In this document: positions 48,090-56,166 of the stretch, one piece after another | Layout: each line of letters starts with the position of its first letter | Position numbering within the stretch: the first letter of the stretch is position 1 | Assembly: GCF_018275325.1 (NCBI RefSeq) | Contig: NZ_JAGVQR010000004.1 | Location: forward strand, 1,178,001 to 1,242,000 | Length of the DNA: 64,000 nucleotides | Reading direction: 5' to 3' | Origin: Nocardioides palaemonis | GTDB taxonomy: Bacteria; Actinomycetota; Actinomycetes; Propionibacteriales; Nocardioidaceae | Position numbers and translations under genes: made by a program | The notes under the pieces: generated by a model | Seen by the model: the letters and a program-made list of their open reading frames with translations, nothing else | The model's database searches: none | What the model was told of the DNA's origin: nothing

Positions 48090-49841
48090 GTGAGTGACGA
48101 CCAGCCCGCAGCACCCCAGCAGAACTTCTCCGACCTCGGCCTCGCGCCGGAGGTCCTCAAGGCGCTGGCGGACGTCGGCTACGAGACGCCCTCGCAGATC
48201 CAGGCCCTGACCATCCCTCCGCTGCTCGAGGGTCGCCACGTGGTCGGCCTGGCGCAGACCGGCACCGGCAAGACCGCGGCCTTCGCGCTGCCGATCCTGT
48301 CCCAGCTCGAGCACTCGCAGCAGGGCCGGTCGGGCCGGGCTCCGCAGGCCCTCGTCCTCGCCCCCACCCGCGAGCTCGCGCTTCAGGTGTCGGAGGCGTT
48401 CGAGAAGTACGCCGCGCACATGAAGGGCGTGCGCGTGCTGCCGATCTACGGCGGCCAGGGCTACGGCGTCCAGCTCTCCGCGCTGCGCCGCGGTGTCGAG
48501 GTCGTGGTGGGCACGCCGGGCCGGATCATGGACCACCTCGAGAAGGGCACGCTCGACCTCTCCGAGCTGCGCTTCCTGGTCCTCGACGAGGCCGACGAGA
48601 TGCTCAAGATGGGCTTCGCCGAGGACGTCGAGACGATCCTCGCCGACACCCCCGACGACAAGCACGTGGCGCTGTTCTCGGCCACCATGCCGGCGCAGAT
48701 CCGCCGGATCTCCAAGAAGTACCTCGAGGACCCGGTCGAGATCACGGTCAAGAACAAGACCACCACCTCGGCGAACATCACCCAGCGCTACCTGATCGTG
48801 TCGTACCCGCAGAAGGTCGACGCGCTCACCCGCATCCTCGAGGTGGAGAACTTCGAGGGGATGATCGTCTTCGTCCGGACCAAGAACGAGACCGAGACGC
48901 TCGCCGAGAAGCTGCGCGCCCGCGGCTACTCCGCGATGGCGATCAACGGCGACGTCGCCCAGGTCCAGCGCGAGCGCACCGTCAACCAGCTCAAGGCCGG
49001 CAAGCTCGACATCCTCGTCGCCACCGACGTCGCCGCGCGCGGCCTCGACGTCGAGCGGATCAGCCACGTCGTCAACTACGACATCCCGACCGACACCGAG
49101 TCCTACGTCCACCGCATCGGCCGCACCGGCCGCGCGGGGCGCTCCGGTGACTCGATCGCGTTCGTCACCCCGCGCGAGCGCCACCTGCTCCGCGCCATCG
49201 AGAAGGCCACCCGCCAGCCGCTGACCCAGATGCAGCTGCCCACCGTCGACGACGTCAACGCCACCCGCCTCTCGCGCTTCGACGACCAGATCACCGAGGC
49301 GCTGACCCAGCCCGAACGGATCGACTTCTTCCGCGACGTGGTGTCGCACTACGTCGCCGAGCACGACGTGGCCGAGGTCGACGTGGCTGCCGCGCTGGCC
49401 GCGGTGATGCACGGCGAGCAGCCGCTGCTGCTCGAGCCCGAGCCGGAGCCTGCCCAGCGCTCGTTCGAGGAGCGCTCGACCCACGGCGGCAAGGCCGGCC
49501 GGGGCCCGCGCGAGTCGCGCAGCGGCCAGCCGATGGCGGCCTACCGGATCGAGGTCGGCAAGCGGCACAAGGTCGAGCCGCGCCAGATCGTCGGTGCGCT
49601 CGCCAACGAGGGCGGCCTGTCGCGCGGCGACTTCGGCCACATCATGATCAAGCCGGACTTCTCGGTCGTCGAGCTGCCCGCGGACCTGCCGGCCGGGACC
49701 CTCGACCGGCTCTCCGGCACGCGGATCTCCGGCAAGCTGATCGAGATCAAGCCCGACAACGGGCCCTACCGCGGCCGGCCCGGCGGCGGGCACCGCAAGG
49801 GCGGCTCCGGCGGCTACAAGGGCAAGCGCCCCCGCGACTGA
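48090..49841 (+). CDS. deaD: DEAD-box RNA helicase (DeaD/CsdA type)
   Basis: 583 residues. Q-motif region (FSDLGLAPEVLKAL...PSQIQ), motif I QTGTGKT, Ia PTRELAL, Ib TPGRIMD, II DEADEM, III SAT, VI HRIGRTGRAGR; then a C-terminal DbpA/CsdA-type RNA-binding domain (YRIEVGKRHKVEPRQIVGALANEGGL...IMIKPDFSVVELP) and a Gly/Lys/Arg-rich tail (GRPGGGHRKGGSGGYKGKRPRD). Unwinds short RNA duplexes in ribosome assembly and mRNA decay. GTG start, apparently leaderless. Confidence 0.95.
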   Translation: MSDDQPAAPQQNFSDLGLAPEVLKALADVGYETPSQIQALTIPPLLEGRHVVGLAQTGTGKTAAFALPILSQLEHSQQGRSGRAPQALVLAPTRELALQVSEAFEKYAAHMKGVRVLPIYGGQGYGVQLSALRRGVEVVVGTPGRIMDHLEKGTLDLSELRFLVLDEADEMLKMGFAEDVETILADTPDDKHVALFSATMPAQIRRISKKYLEDPVEITVKNKTTTSANITQRYLIVSYPQKVDALTRILEVENFEGMIVFVRTKNETETLAEKLRARGYSAMAINGDVAQVQRERTVNQLKAGKLDILVATDVAARGLDVERISHVVNYDIPTDTESYVHRIGRTGRAGRSGDSIAFVTPRERHLLRAIEKATRQPLTQMQLPTVDDVNATRLSRFDDQITEALTQPERIDFFRDVVSHYVAEHDVAEVDVAAALAAVMHGEQPLLLEPEPEPAQRSFEERSTHGGKAGRGPRESRSGQPMAAYRIEVGKRHKVEPRQIVGALANEGGLSRGDFGHIMIKPDFSVVELPADLPAGTLDRLSGTRISGKLIEIKPDNGPYRGRPGGGHRKGGSGGYKGKRPRD

Positions 49842-49867
49842 GCCCGGCCTCGCCCGGCCTCTCCCAC

Positions 49868-49895
49868 GAAAGTCCCCGGATATCCGGGGACTTTC
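49868..49895. terminator. Perfect 28-bp palindrome
   Basis: GAAAGTCCCCGGAT joined to its exact reverse complement with no spacer, 26 bp after the helicase stop. Confidence 0.8.
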
Positions 49896-49930
49896 CTGCT
49901 TCGCACCCGAGATCTCGGGTGCGAAGCAGG
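49895..49930. terminator. Perfect 36-bp palindrome abutting the first
   Basis: CCTGCTTCGCACCCGAGA followed at once by its reverse complement; shares base 49895 with the previous palindrome. Both lie between the convergent helicase and DoxX genes. Confidence 0.8.
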
Positions 49931-49946
49931 AGAGTCGGGTGCGAGG

Positions 49947-50405
49947 TCAGGCGGCGAGCGCCTCGCGCCGGGTCGTACGCCGTCGCGTGACGAGCGCGTC
50001 GACCGACAGCCGGCCGGGGCCGGTCGCGGCGAGCACGAGGCCGAGCACGGCCAGCGCCAGCACCAGCTCGTAGCCGCCGTCGGTGGCGAAGAAGGCGTCG
50101 CGGTGGACGAACCACCAGGCGCCGGCCATGTTGAGCGCCCACAGCACACCGACGACCGGGGTGAGCGCGCCGAGCAGCAGGAGCACGCCCCCGCCGAGCT
50201 CGACGGCGAGTGCGAACGCCGCGGACGCGGTCGGTGCCGGGATGCCCATCGCGGCGAAGCCGTCAGCGGTGCCGGCGAGCCCGCCCTGGTCGAGCTTCTG
50301 CAGGCCGTGGGCGAGCATCACCGAGCCGAGGGCGACCCGGCCGACGAGCAGGGCGACGTCGACGAGCGCCCGGCGCGGTGCGGCGGCGGCAGTGGGGGTG
50401 GTCAT
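49947..50405 (-). CDS. DoxX-family membrane protein
   Basis: 152 residues from ATG 50405 with CGGAGG upstream. Four helices: LLVGRVALGSVMLAHGLQKL, AAFALAVELGGGVLLLLGALTP, GVLWALNMAGAWWFVHRDAFF, GYELVLALAVLGLVLAATG. The DoxX signature HGLQKL..G.......GFAAMGIP is present. Relatives form membrane complexes with redox or thiol-stress proteins. Confidence 0.88.
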   Translation of the reverse strand: MTTPTAAAAPRRALVDVALLVGRVALGSVMLAHGLQKLDQGGLAGTADGFAAMGIPAPTASAAFALAVELGGGVLLLLGALTPVVGVLWALNMAGAWWFVHRDAFFATDGGYELVLALAVLGLVLAATGPGRLSVDALVTRRRTTRREALAA

Positions 50406-50540
50406 GGTCGTACCTCCGAGAGATGGTTGACGAAGCAACCACCGTAGGTGCGCCACGTGAGAGCTTTCTGAGAGCGAGTCGGCGCGAACGCCGCCTGAAA
50501 TGCCACCGAGTCGGCGCGAATGTCCACGGGGGAGGGACAC

Positions 50541-50652
50541 TCACGCCGACTCGGTGCGGTCTGGCGTGACGTTCACGCCGACTCGGCGCGGTCTGGCGTG
50601 ACGTTCACGCCGACTCGGCGCGGTCTGGCGTGACGTTCACGCCGACTCGGTG
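50541..50652. repeat. 32-bp tandem repeat, 3.5 copies
   Basis: Units start at 50541, 50573 and 50605 with a half unit at 50637; each begins TCACGCCGACTCGG and contains GCGGTCTGGCGTGACGT. Inverted half-copies (CGAGTCGGCGCGAA) occur at about 50478-50490 and 50507-50520. The array ends 3 bp before the YceI stop codon. Confidence 0.88.
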
Positions 50653-50654
50653 GG

Positions 50655-51224
50655 TCAGGCGTTCTGGATCGCGGAGACGTCGAACTCGAGCTTGATCTTC
50701 TCCGAGACGAGGACGCCGCCGGTCTCGAGCGCGGCGTTCCAGGTGAGGCCCCAGTCCTTGCGGTTGATGGTGGTCTCGCCCTCGAAGCCGACGCGCAGGT
50801 TGCCGAACGGGTCCTTGGCCGAGCCGGTCTGCTCGAACTCGATGGTGACCGGCTTGGTGACGTCCTTGATGGTGAGGTCGCCGGTGATGGTCCAGTCCGA
50901 GCCGTCGCGCGAGACGTCGGTCGAGGTGAAGGTGATGGTCGGGTAGGTCTCGACGTCGAAGAAGTCGCCGGACTTGAGGTGGCCGTCGCGGTCGGCGCTG
51001 CCGGTCTCGACCGAGGCGACCTGGATGGTGAGGTCGACCTTGGACGCGGCGGGGTTGGCCTCGTCGATGCGGGCGGTGCCCTCGAAGGCACCGAACTGGC
51101 CGCGGACCTTGGTGACCATGGCGTGGCGGGCGACGAAGCCGAGGCGGCTGTGGCTGACGTCGAGGGTGTAGTCGCCGGTGGTGTCGTCGATGGCGGTGGT
51201 CGGGGCGTCGAACGAGCTGGACAT
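50655..51224 (-). CDS. YceI-family lipid-binding protein
   Basis: 189 residues from ATG 51224 behind GCAGGAGC. Lipocalin-like YceI barrel: YTLDVSHSRLGFVARHAMVTKVRGQFGAFEGTARID, SADRDGHLKSGDFFDVETYPTITFTST, GDLTIKDVTKPVTI, NRKDWGLTWN. Binds polyisoprenoid or other amphiphiles. Here it has no signal peptide, so it is probably cytoplasmic. Confidence 0.92.
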   Translation of the reverse strand: MSSSFDAPTTAIDDTTGDYTLDVSHSRLGFVARHAMVTKVRGQFGAFEGTARIDEANPAASKVDLTIQVASVETGSADRDGHLKSGDFFDVETYPTITFTSTDVSRDGSDWTITGDLTIKDVTKPVTIEFEQTGSAKDPFGNLRVGFEGETTINRKDWGLTWNAALETGGVLVSEKIKLEFDVSAIQNA

Positions 51225-51341
51225 GCGGTGCTCCTGCGAGTGGAAGGCGGTGGTTGGTAGAACTTTCAACGACCCTAACGGACGGTGCTCCGAAACCATT
51301 CCCGCCGACACGGAATTTTCTGCCCGGCGCGAAATGGGCAC

Positions 51342-51370
51342 GAGCCGCGCCCCACGAGGGGGTGCGGCTC
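51342..51370 (-). terminator. Hairpin downstream of the 41-residue protein gene
   Basis: GAGCCGC...GCGGCTC is a 7-bp stem extended by CCCC/GGGG pairs around a short loop. Confidence 0.6.
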
Positions 51371-51388
51371 GGTGCGCGGCGGGACGGG

Positions 51389-51514
51389 TCAGGCGGCTGC
51401 GACGTGCGCGGCCGGTCCGACCGTCCAGCGCGCCTCCATGTGGGTGCGGCCCGACGCATCGGTCACCGCGACCCAGGTGCAGACCGGAGCCCCGGTCATC
51501 TCGCGCTTGCTCAT
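51389..51514 (-). CDS. Small conserved-looking hypothetical protein (41 residues)
   Basis: Starts MSKREMTGAPVCTWVAVTDA and continues with RTHMEARWTVGPAAHVAAA. The ATG at 51514 has an excellent ribosome site (GGGAGG, 7 nt away). The pattern CTWVxVxDxxGRxHxEARW is, as I recall, a small actinobacterial protein family of unknown function. A terminator-like hairpin follows at 51342-51370. Confidence 0.65.
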   Translation of the reverse strand: MSKREMTGAPVCTWVAVTDASGRTHMEARWTVGPAAHVAAA

Positions 51515-51761
51515 GTGACACCTCCCGTTCACCTTCTGTTCACCCAGAGTAGCACCTCCCCACCCGCGCACCACCTTTTCGCTGCGAATCGACGTAGGTG
51601 CCCCACCTCGGGCGTCGACTCGCCGCGCAGGACCGTCGGCTCCTCCACCTGGAGCGCACACGCCTCCTCGGTCGCGGCCGACCGAATCCCGGAATGCGGA
51701 TTTCTGCCCGATTTCGGGCAGGAAGTTGCCGAGGTGGCACCGCCGACCCCATGCTCCTCGG

Positions 51762-52022
51762 GTGCCGGACCCCGCCCTCGTCGCCCACGTCGTGGCCACC
51801 ACGTCGCTCACGCCCGGTGAGGCGGCGCGCGTGGTCGACGACGTCATCGCCTTCCACGCCCAGACCGTGGAGGCCTACGTCCGGGCGCGGCACGCGCACC
51901 TCAAGACGTACGGCGCGAACAACCCCGAGATCTTCGCCCGCATCGCCGAGGAGCTGCGCGAGCGCGTGGTCGCGGCACCCGAGCTCTCCGAGCGGCAGCT
52001 GCGCCGCATCGTCTACGGATAG
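51762..52022 (+). CDS. Hypothetical helical protein upstream of glmS
   Basis: 86 residues from GTG 51762 (VPDPALVAHVVATTSLTPGEAARVVDDV), all alpha-helical, with EAYVRARHAHLKTYGANNPEIFARIAEELRERV. A TTG at 51726 would add 12 residues. It stops 14 bp before glmS and is probably co-transcribed with it. Function unknown. Confidence 0.65.
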   Translation: MPDPALVAHVVATTSLTPGEAARVVDDVIAFHAQTVEAYVRARHAHLKTYGANNPEIFARIAEELRERVVAAPELSERQLRRIVYG

Positions 52023-52036
52023 GAACCCATCACCCC

Positions 52037-53860
52037 ATGTGCGGAATCGTCGGATACATCGGTCGCCAGGACGCGGCCCCGGTCGTGCTGGAGGGCCTGA
52101 CCCGGCTCGAGCACCGCGGCTACGACTCGGCGGGCGTGGCCGTCCTCGGCACCCGAGGCGTACGCGTGGCCAAGCGCGCCGGCCGGGTGCGCGACCTGGA
52201 GGCGTCGCTGCCCAAGCGGTTCGCCGGCACCACCGGCATCGGGCACACCCGCTGGGCGACCCATGGCCCCGCCACCGATGCCAACGCCCACCCGCACACC
52301 GACGAGCTCGGCCGGGTGGCGGTGGTCCACAACGGGATCATCGACAACTCGGCGGCGCTGCGCGCCGAGCTCACCGACACCGGCGTGACGCTCTCCAGCG
52401 ACACCGACACCGAGGTGCTCGCCCACCTGGTGGCCCGCAGCACCGCCGACACCCTCGAGGGCAAGGTCCGTGACGCGCTCGGTGCCGTCGTCGGGACCTA
52501 CGGCCTCGCGGTCGTGCACGCCGACTTCCCCGACCGCATCGTCGTCGCCCGCAACGGCAGCCCGCTGGTCGTCGGGGTCGGGGACCACGAGATGTACGTC
52601 GCCTCCGACCTCGCCGCGATCGTGCGGCACACCACCACGGTGGCGGTGCTCGACGACGGCGAGCTGGCGACCGTGACCGCCGGCGGCTTCACCACGATGC
52701 GCCACAGCGACCTCAGCGCGACCGGCAAGACGGCCAGCGAGGTCGACGTCGACGCCGCGGCGTACGACGCCGGCGAGCACGAGTCCTACATGCGCAAGGA
52801 GATCCTCGAGCAGCCCACCACCGCCCAGGCGGTCCTCCGCGGGCGGCTCGACGAGCGCTTCGGCACCGCCCACCTCGGCGGGCTCGACATGGACGCCCGC
52901 GACCTGCGCGCGGTGCGGCGGGTCAAGGTGCTGGGCTGCGGCTCGGCCTACTACGTCGGCCAGATGGGCGCGGCGCTGATCGAGGAGCTCGCCCGTATCC
53001 CGGCCGACGCCGAGGCCGCCAGCGAGTTCCGCTACCGCGACCCGGTGATCGAGCCGGACACCCTCTACGTCGCGGTCAGCCAGTCGGGCGAGACCATCGA
53101 CACCCTGCTCGCGGTGCAGGAGGTGCGCCGCAAGGGCGGTCGCTGCGTCGGCCTGGTCAACGTCGTGGGCTCGGCGATCGCCCGCGAGTGCGACGGCGGG
53201 ATCTACCTCCACGCCGGCCCCGAGGTGGCGGTCGCGAGCACCAAGGCGCTGACCAACATGTTCCTCGGCTTCGCCCTGCTCGCCCTCCAGCTGGGACGGG
53301 TGCGCGACCTCTCCATCGCCGACGGCAAGCGGCTGGTCGCCGGCCTGGAGCGGCTGCCGGCCCAGATCGAGGAGGTGCTCGCGGGGGAGGACGACCTCGT
53401 CGAGGTCGCCCGGTCGCTGGCCGAGGCGCGCAGCCTGTTCTTCATCGGCCGGGTGCGCGGCTTCCCGGTCGCGCGCGAGGGCGCGCAGAAGTTCAAGGAG
53501 ATCAGCTACTGCCACGCCGAGGCCTACCAGACCTCCGAGCTCAAGCACGGTCCGCTCGCGCTCATCGAGCCGGACGTCCCGACCGTCGCCGTGGTGCCGC
53601 ACGACGAGCTCACCGAGCGCAACGTCGGGGCGCTCCACGAGATCGCGGCGCGCCAGGGCCCGCTCGTCGTGGTCACGCACGAGGAGGTCGACCTCGGCGA
53701 GGTCGGCGCCCGACGGATCGTCGTCCCGCGCAACGAGCCGGAGCTCGACCCGATCCTGCTGACCATCCCGATGCAGCTGCTGGCCTACCACGCCGCGCGG
53801 CACCTCGGTCACGACATCGACAAGCCGCGCAACCTGGCCAAGTCCGTCACCGTGGAGTGA
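52037..53860 (+). CDS. glmS: Glutamine--fructose-6-phosphate aminotransferase
   Basis: 607 residues, full length. Class II glutamine amidotransferase domain starts MCGIVGYIG with catalytic Cys2, RLEHRGYDSAGVAV and HTRWATHG; two SIS domains follow (KVLGCGSAYYVGQMGAALIEEL and FFIGRVRGFPVAREGAQKFKEISYCHAEAY), ending DIDKPRNLAKSVTVE, the usual GlmS terminus. Makes glucosamine-6-phosphate for peptidoglycan. No glmS ribozyme-type leader is evident in the 14-bp gap. Confidence 0.97.
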   Translation: MCGIVGYIGRQDAAPVVLEGLTRLEHRGYDSAGVAVLGTRGVRVAKRAGRVRDLEASLPKRFAGTTGIGHTRWATHGPATDANAHPHTDELGRVAVVHNGIIDNSAALRAELTDTGVTLSSDTDTEVLAHLVARSTADTLEGKVRDALGAVVGTYGLAVVHADFPDRIVVARNGSPLVVGVGDHEMYVASDLAAIVRHTTTVAVLDDGELATVTAGGFTTMRHSDLSATGKTASEVDVDAAAYDAGEHESYMRKEILEQPTTAQAVLRGRLDERFGTAHLGGLDMDARDLRAVRRVKVLGCGSAYYVGQMGAALIEELARIPADAEAASEFRYRDPVIEPDTLYVAVSQSGETIDTLLAVQEVRRKGGRCVGLVNVVGSAIARECDGGIYLHAGPEVAVASTKALTNMFLGFALLALQLGRVRDLSIADGKRLVAGLERLPAQIEEVLAGEDDLVEVARSLAEARSLFFIGRVRGFPVAREGAQKFKEISYCHAEAYQTSELKHGPLALIEPDVPTVAVVPHDELTERNVGALHEIAARQGPLVVVTHEEVDLGEVGARRIVVPRNEPELDPILLTIPMQLLAYHAARHLGHDIDKPRNLAKSVTVE

Positions 53861-53996
53861 GCCGGTCCCCGAAATGGACTGGGCGCCCCTTGCCGCATGG
53901 GGTCGGCAAGGGACGCGCCGCGAGAACCTTCCCATCCTGTCCCGCGTCCTGTCCGGGGTTCGGCCGAAAGACCGAGCGAATTTGCTGTCGTGCCGC

Positions 53997-55544
53997 TCAC
54001 AGGGTGCGGAAAGCGTCGCCGGCGAGGGCCAGCGCGCGTCGGGCCAGTGGCTCCGCGGCGGCGCGGTCGGCCGCCACGAGGCCCACGCGCGTACGCCGGT
54101 CGAGCAGGTCGTCGACGTCGTGGGCGCCCTCGTGGGTGACCGCGAAGACCAGCTCGGCGAGGGTCACCGGGACGTCGTCGGACACCGGGGCGAGCAGCTC
54201 GTCGTCGGTCAGCCCGGTGACGGACCGTGCTGTCGACAGGGCGAGCCCGGCGTCCGTGCCGAACCGGCGCACCAGCCGCGGCGGTGCGCCGAGCGCGCGC
54301 AGGTCGGCGGCCGGTGCCGCGCCGGCGAGCGGCAGGGTCGCGGTCACGCACGGCCCGGCGTCGACCACCCCGCGTGCCACGAGCGCGTCGAGCACGTCCT
54401 CGGCCATCCGGCGGTAGGTCGTGAGCTTGCCGCCGACGACGGTCGTGACGCCGGTCGGGGACTCGAGGATCGCGTGGCGCCGCGACAGGTCGGCGGTCGC
54501 GTCCGTCCCGGCGACCTCGAGCAGGGGGCGCAGGCCGGCGAAGGCCCCGACCACGTCGTCGCGGGTCGGCGGGACGGCGAACGCGGCGCCCACCACGTCG
54601 AGGAGGAACGCGACCTCGGCCTCGCTCGGCACCGGGACGTCGGGCACGGGGCCGGTCACCGGCTCGTCGGTCAGGCCGACGTAGACCGTGCCGTCCGGCT
54701 GCGGCAGCACCATCGCGAAACGCGCGGCGGTGCCGGGGATCGGCACCATGACGGCCACCCGCGTGTGCGGCAGCGCGGAGGCGCGCAGCACCAGGTGGGT
54801 CCCGCGGCTCGGCCGCAGCCGGACCTGGTCGTCGAGGTCGCCGGCCCAGACCCCAGTGGCGTTGACGACGGCCCGGGAGCGGACGTCGTGGGACAGGCCG
54901 GTGAGCCCGTCGCGGAGGCGTACGCCCGTGCCGGTGGCCGACGTGACCCGCGCCCGGGTGCGGACGTGCGCGCCGTGGGCTGACGCGGTCCGGGCCACGG
55001 TGGTGACCAGCCGCGCGTCGTCCTCGAGCTGGCCGTCCCAGGCCAGCAGCCCGCCGCGCAGGCCGTCGGGGCGCAGGGCGGGCGCGAGGTTGAGGGTCTC
55101 GGTGGCATTGAGCCGTCGCGGGCGCGGCAGCGTACGAGCCGTGGTGTGGGCGGTGCGGCGCAGCAGGTCGCCGGCGTGCAGGCCGCCCCAGGTCAGGGCC
55201 GCCTTCGCCGGCGGGACGGCGTCGGTGAGGGGGGTGAGCATCGGCAGCGCGTGGACGAGGTGCGGGGCGGTGACGCCCATCAGGATGCCGCGCTCGACGG
55301 CGCTCTCGTGGGCGATGGCGAGCTGGCCCTGGGCGAGGTAGCGCAGGCCGCCGTGGACCAGCTTGGAGGACCACCGCGACGTGCCGAAGGCGAGGTCGTG
55401 GGCGTCCACGGCCAGCACCGTGAGCCCGCGGGTGACGGCGTCGAGCGCGACACCGGCACCGGTGATGCCGAGGCCGACGACCACGACGTCGACGGCGGCC
55501 GGCACGCCGGCGAGGCCGGGCGTGATCCGGCGCCCGGCCGTCAT
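53997..55544 (-). CDS. glpD: FAD-dependent glycerol-3-phosphate dehydrogenase
   Basis: 515 residues. N-terminal FAD loop VVVVGLGITGAGVALDAVTRGL (about 19-40), GTSRWSSKLVHGGLRYL, YVGLTDEP, GLRPLL, and SPTGVTTVVGGKLTTYRRMAEDVLDAL typical of GlpD. Oxidises sn-glycerol-3-phosphate to dihydroxyacetone phosphate, feeding electrons to quinone. It overlaps the TetR gene by 4 bp. DHAP made here could feed the ether-lipid synthase across the divergent promoter. Confidence 0.94.
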   Translation of the reverse strand: MTAGRRITPGLAGVPAAVDVVVVGLGITGAGVALDAVTRGLTVLAVDAHDLAFGTSRWSSKLVHGGLRYLAQGQLAIAHESAVERGILMGVTAPHLVHALPMLTPLTDAVPPAKAALTWGGLHAGDLLRRTAHTTARTLPRPRRLNATETLNLAPALRPDGLRGGLLAWDGQLEDDARLVTTVARTASAHGAHVRTRARVTSATGTGVRLRDGLTGLSHDVRSRAVVNATGVWAGDLDDQVRLRPSRGTHLVLRASALPHTRVAVMVPIPGTAARFAMVLPQPDGTVYVGLTDEPVTGPVPDVPVPSEAEVAFLLDVVGAAFAVPPTRDDVVGAFAGLRPLLEVAGTDATADLSRRHAILESPTGVTTVVGGKLTTYRRMAEDVLDALVARGVVDAGPCVTATLPLAGAAPAADLRALGAPPRLVRRFGTDAGLALSTARSVTGLTDDELLAPVSDDVPVTLAELVFAVTHEGAHDVDDLLDRRTRVGLVAADRAAAEPLARRALALAGDAFRTL

Positions 55545-56149
55545 GACCGCGGTGCCAGCGACGAGGCGACGAGGTGCAGGAACTGGCCGTCGAGCTGCTC
55601 GACGTCGATGTCGGCGTCGGTCATGGTCAGCGCCGAGAAGACGAAGCCCTGGCCGGCGAGCATCAGCGCCCGGGCCATGAGGACCGGGTCACCCCCGTGG
55701 ATCGCGCCGGTGGCCTGCCCGCTGGCGATCTCGGCGGCGAGGATCTCGATCAGCGCCTCCTGCGAGCGACCGCGCCGGGCCAGCAGGTAGGGGAGCATCA
55801 GGTCGGGGTCGAGCTCGACGATCCGCACGAACAGCTCGTTGTCGCGCAGCGCGCGGACCGTGCTCAGGGCAGCCGCGGCGATCCCGCCGGGAGTCGTGGT
55901 GTCCTTCGCCGCCACCCGGGTCGCGGCGGCGATGCCGACCCACTCGCGGGTCATCAGGTCGCCCAGCAGCGAGCCCATGTCGGGCCAGGCGCGGTACATC
56001 GTCATCCGCGAGACGCCCGCGCGCCGGGCCACCTCGGTGAGGGTGGTGCGACGCCAGCCGACGTCGAGGATGCAGTCGCGTGCCGCGTCGAGGTAGCCGT
56101 CGATGCGGGGGTCGCGGGCGCCGGTCGCGGTGTGACGAAGTGACGACAT
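55541..56149 (-). CDS. TetR-family regulator
   Basis: 202 residues. N-terminal HTH (RIDGYLDAARDCILDVGWRRTTLTEVARRAGVSRMTMYRAWPDM, about 14-60) and a helical ligand domain (ELFVRIVELDPDLMLPYLLARRGRSQEALIEIL). Stands between glpD (co-transcribed, ATGA overlap) and the divergent flavoprotein gene, with only 17 bp between the two start codons, so it very likely controls both. Confidence 0.9.
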   Translation of the reverse strand: MSSLRHTATGARDPRIDGYLDAARDCILDVGWRRTTLTEVARRAGVSRMTMYRAWPDMGSLLGDLMTREWVGIAAATRVAAKDTTTPGGIAAAALSTVRALRDNELFVRIVELDPDLMLPYLLARRGRSQEALIEILAAEIASGQATGAIHGGDPVLMARALMLAGQGFVFSALTMTDADIDVEQLDGQFLHLVASSLAPRS

Positions 56150-56166
56150 GTGTCACACTGTAACGC
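56150..56166. promoter_or_regulatory. 17-bp divergent control region of the TetR and flavoprotein genes
   Basis: It contains GTGTCACACTGTAAC. On the minus strand TACAGT (56162-56157) lies 7 nt before the TetR ATG, giving a leaderless start with the promoter inside the neighbouring 5' end. Repeated GTcAC/GTaAC motifs could be the TetR site. Confidence 0.45.

Noticed and set aside
50541..50652. CRISPR-like 32-bp repeats
   Set aside because: Back-to-back units with no spacers.
51985..52036. glmS ribozyme
   Set aside because: Only 14 bp separate the upstream gene from glmS; no room for the ribozyme core.
52013..53935. Long antisense frame opposite glmS
   Set aside because: GlmS is unmistakable; the antisense product has no recognisable feature.
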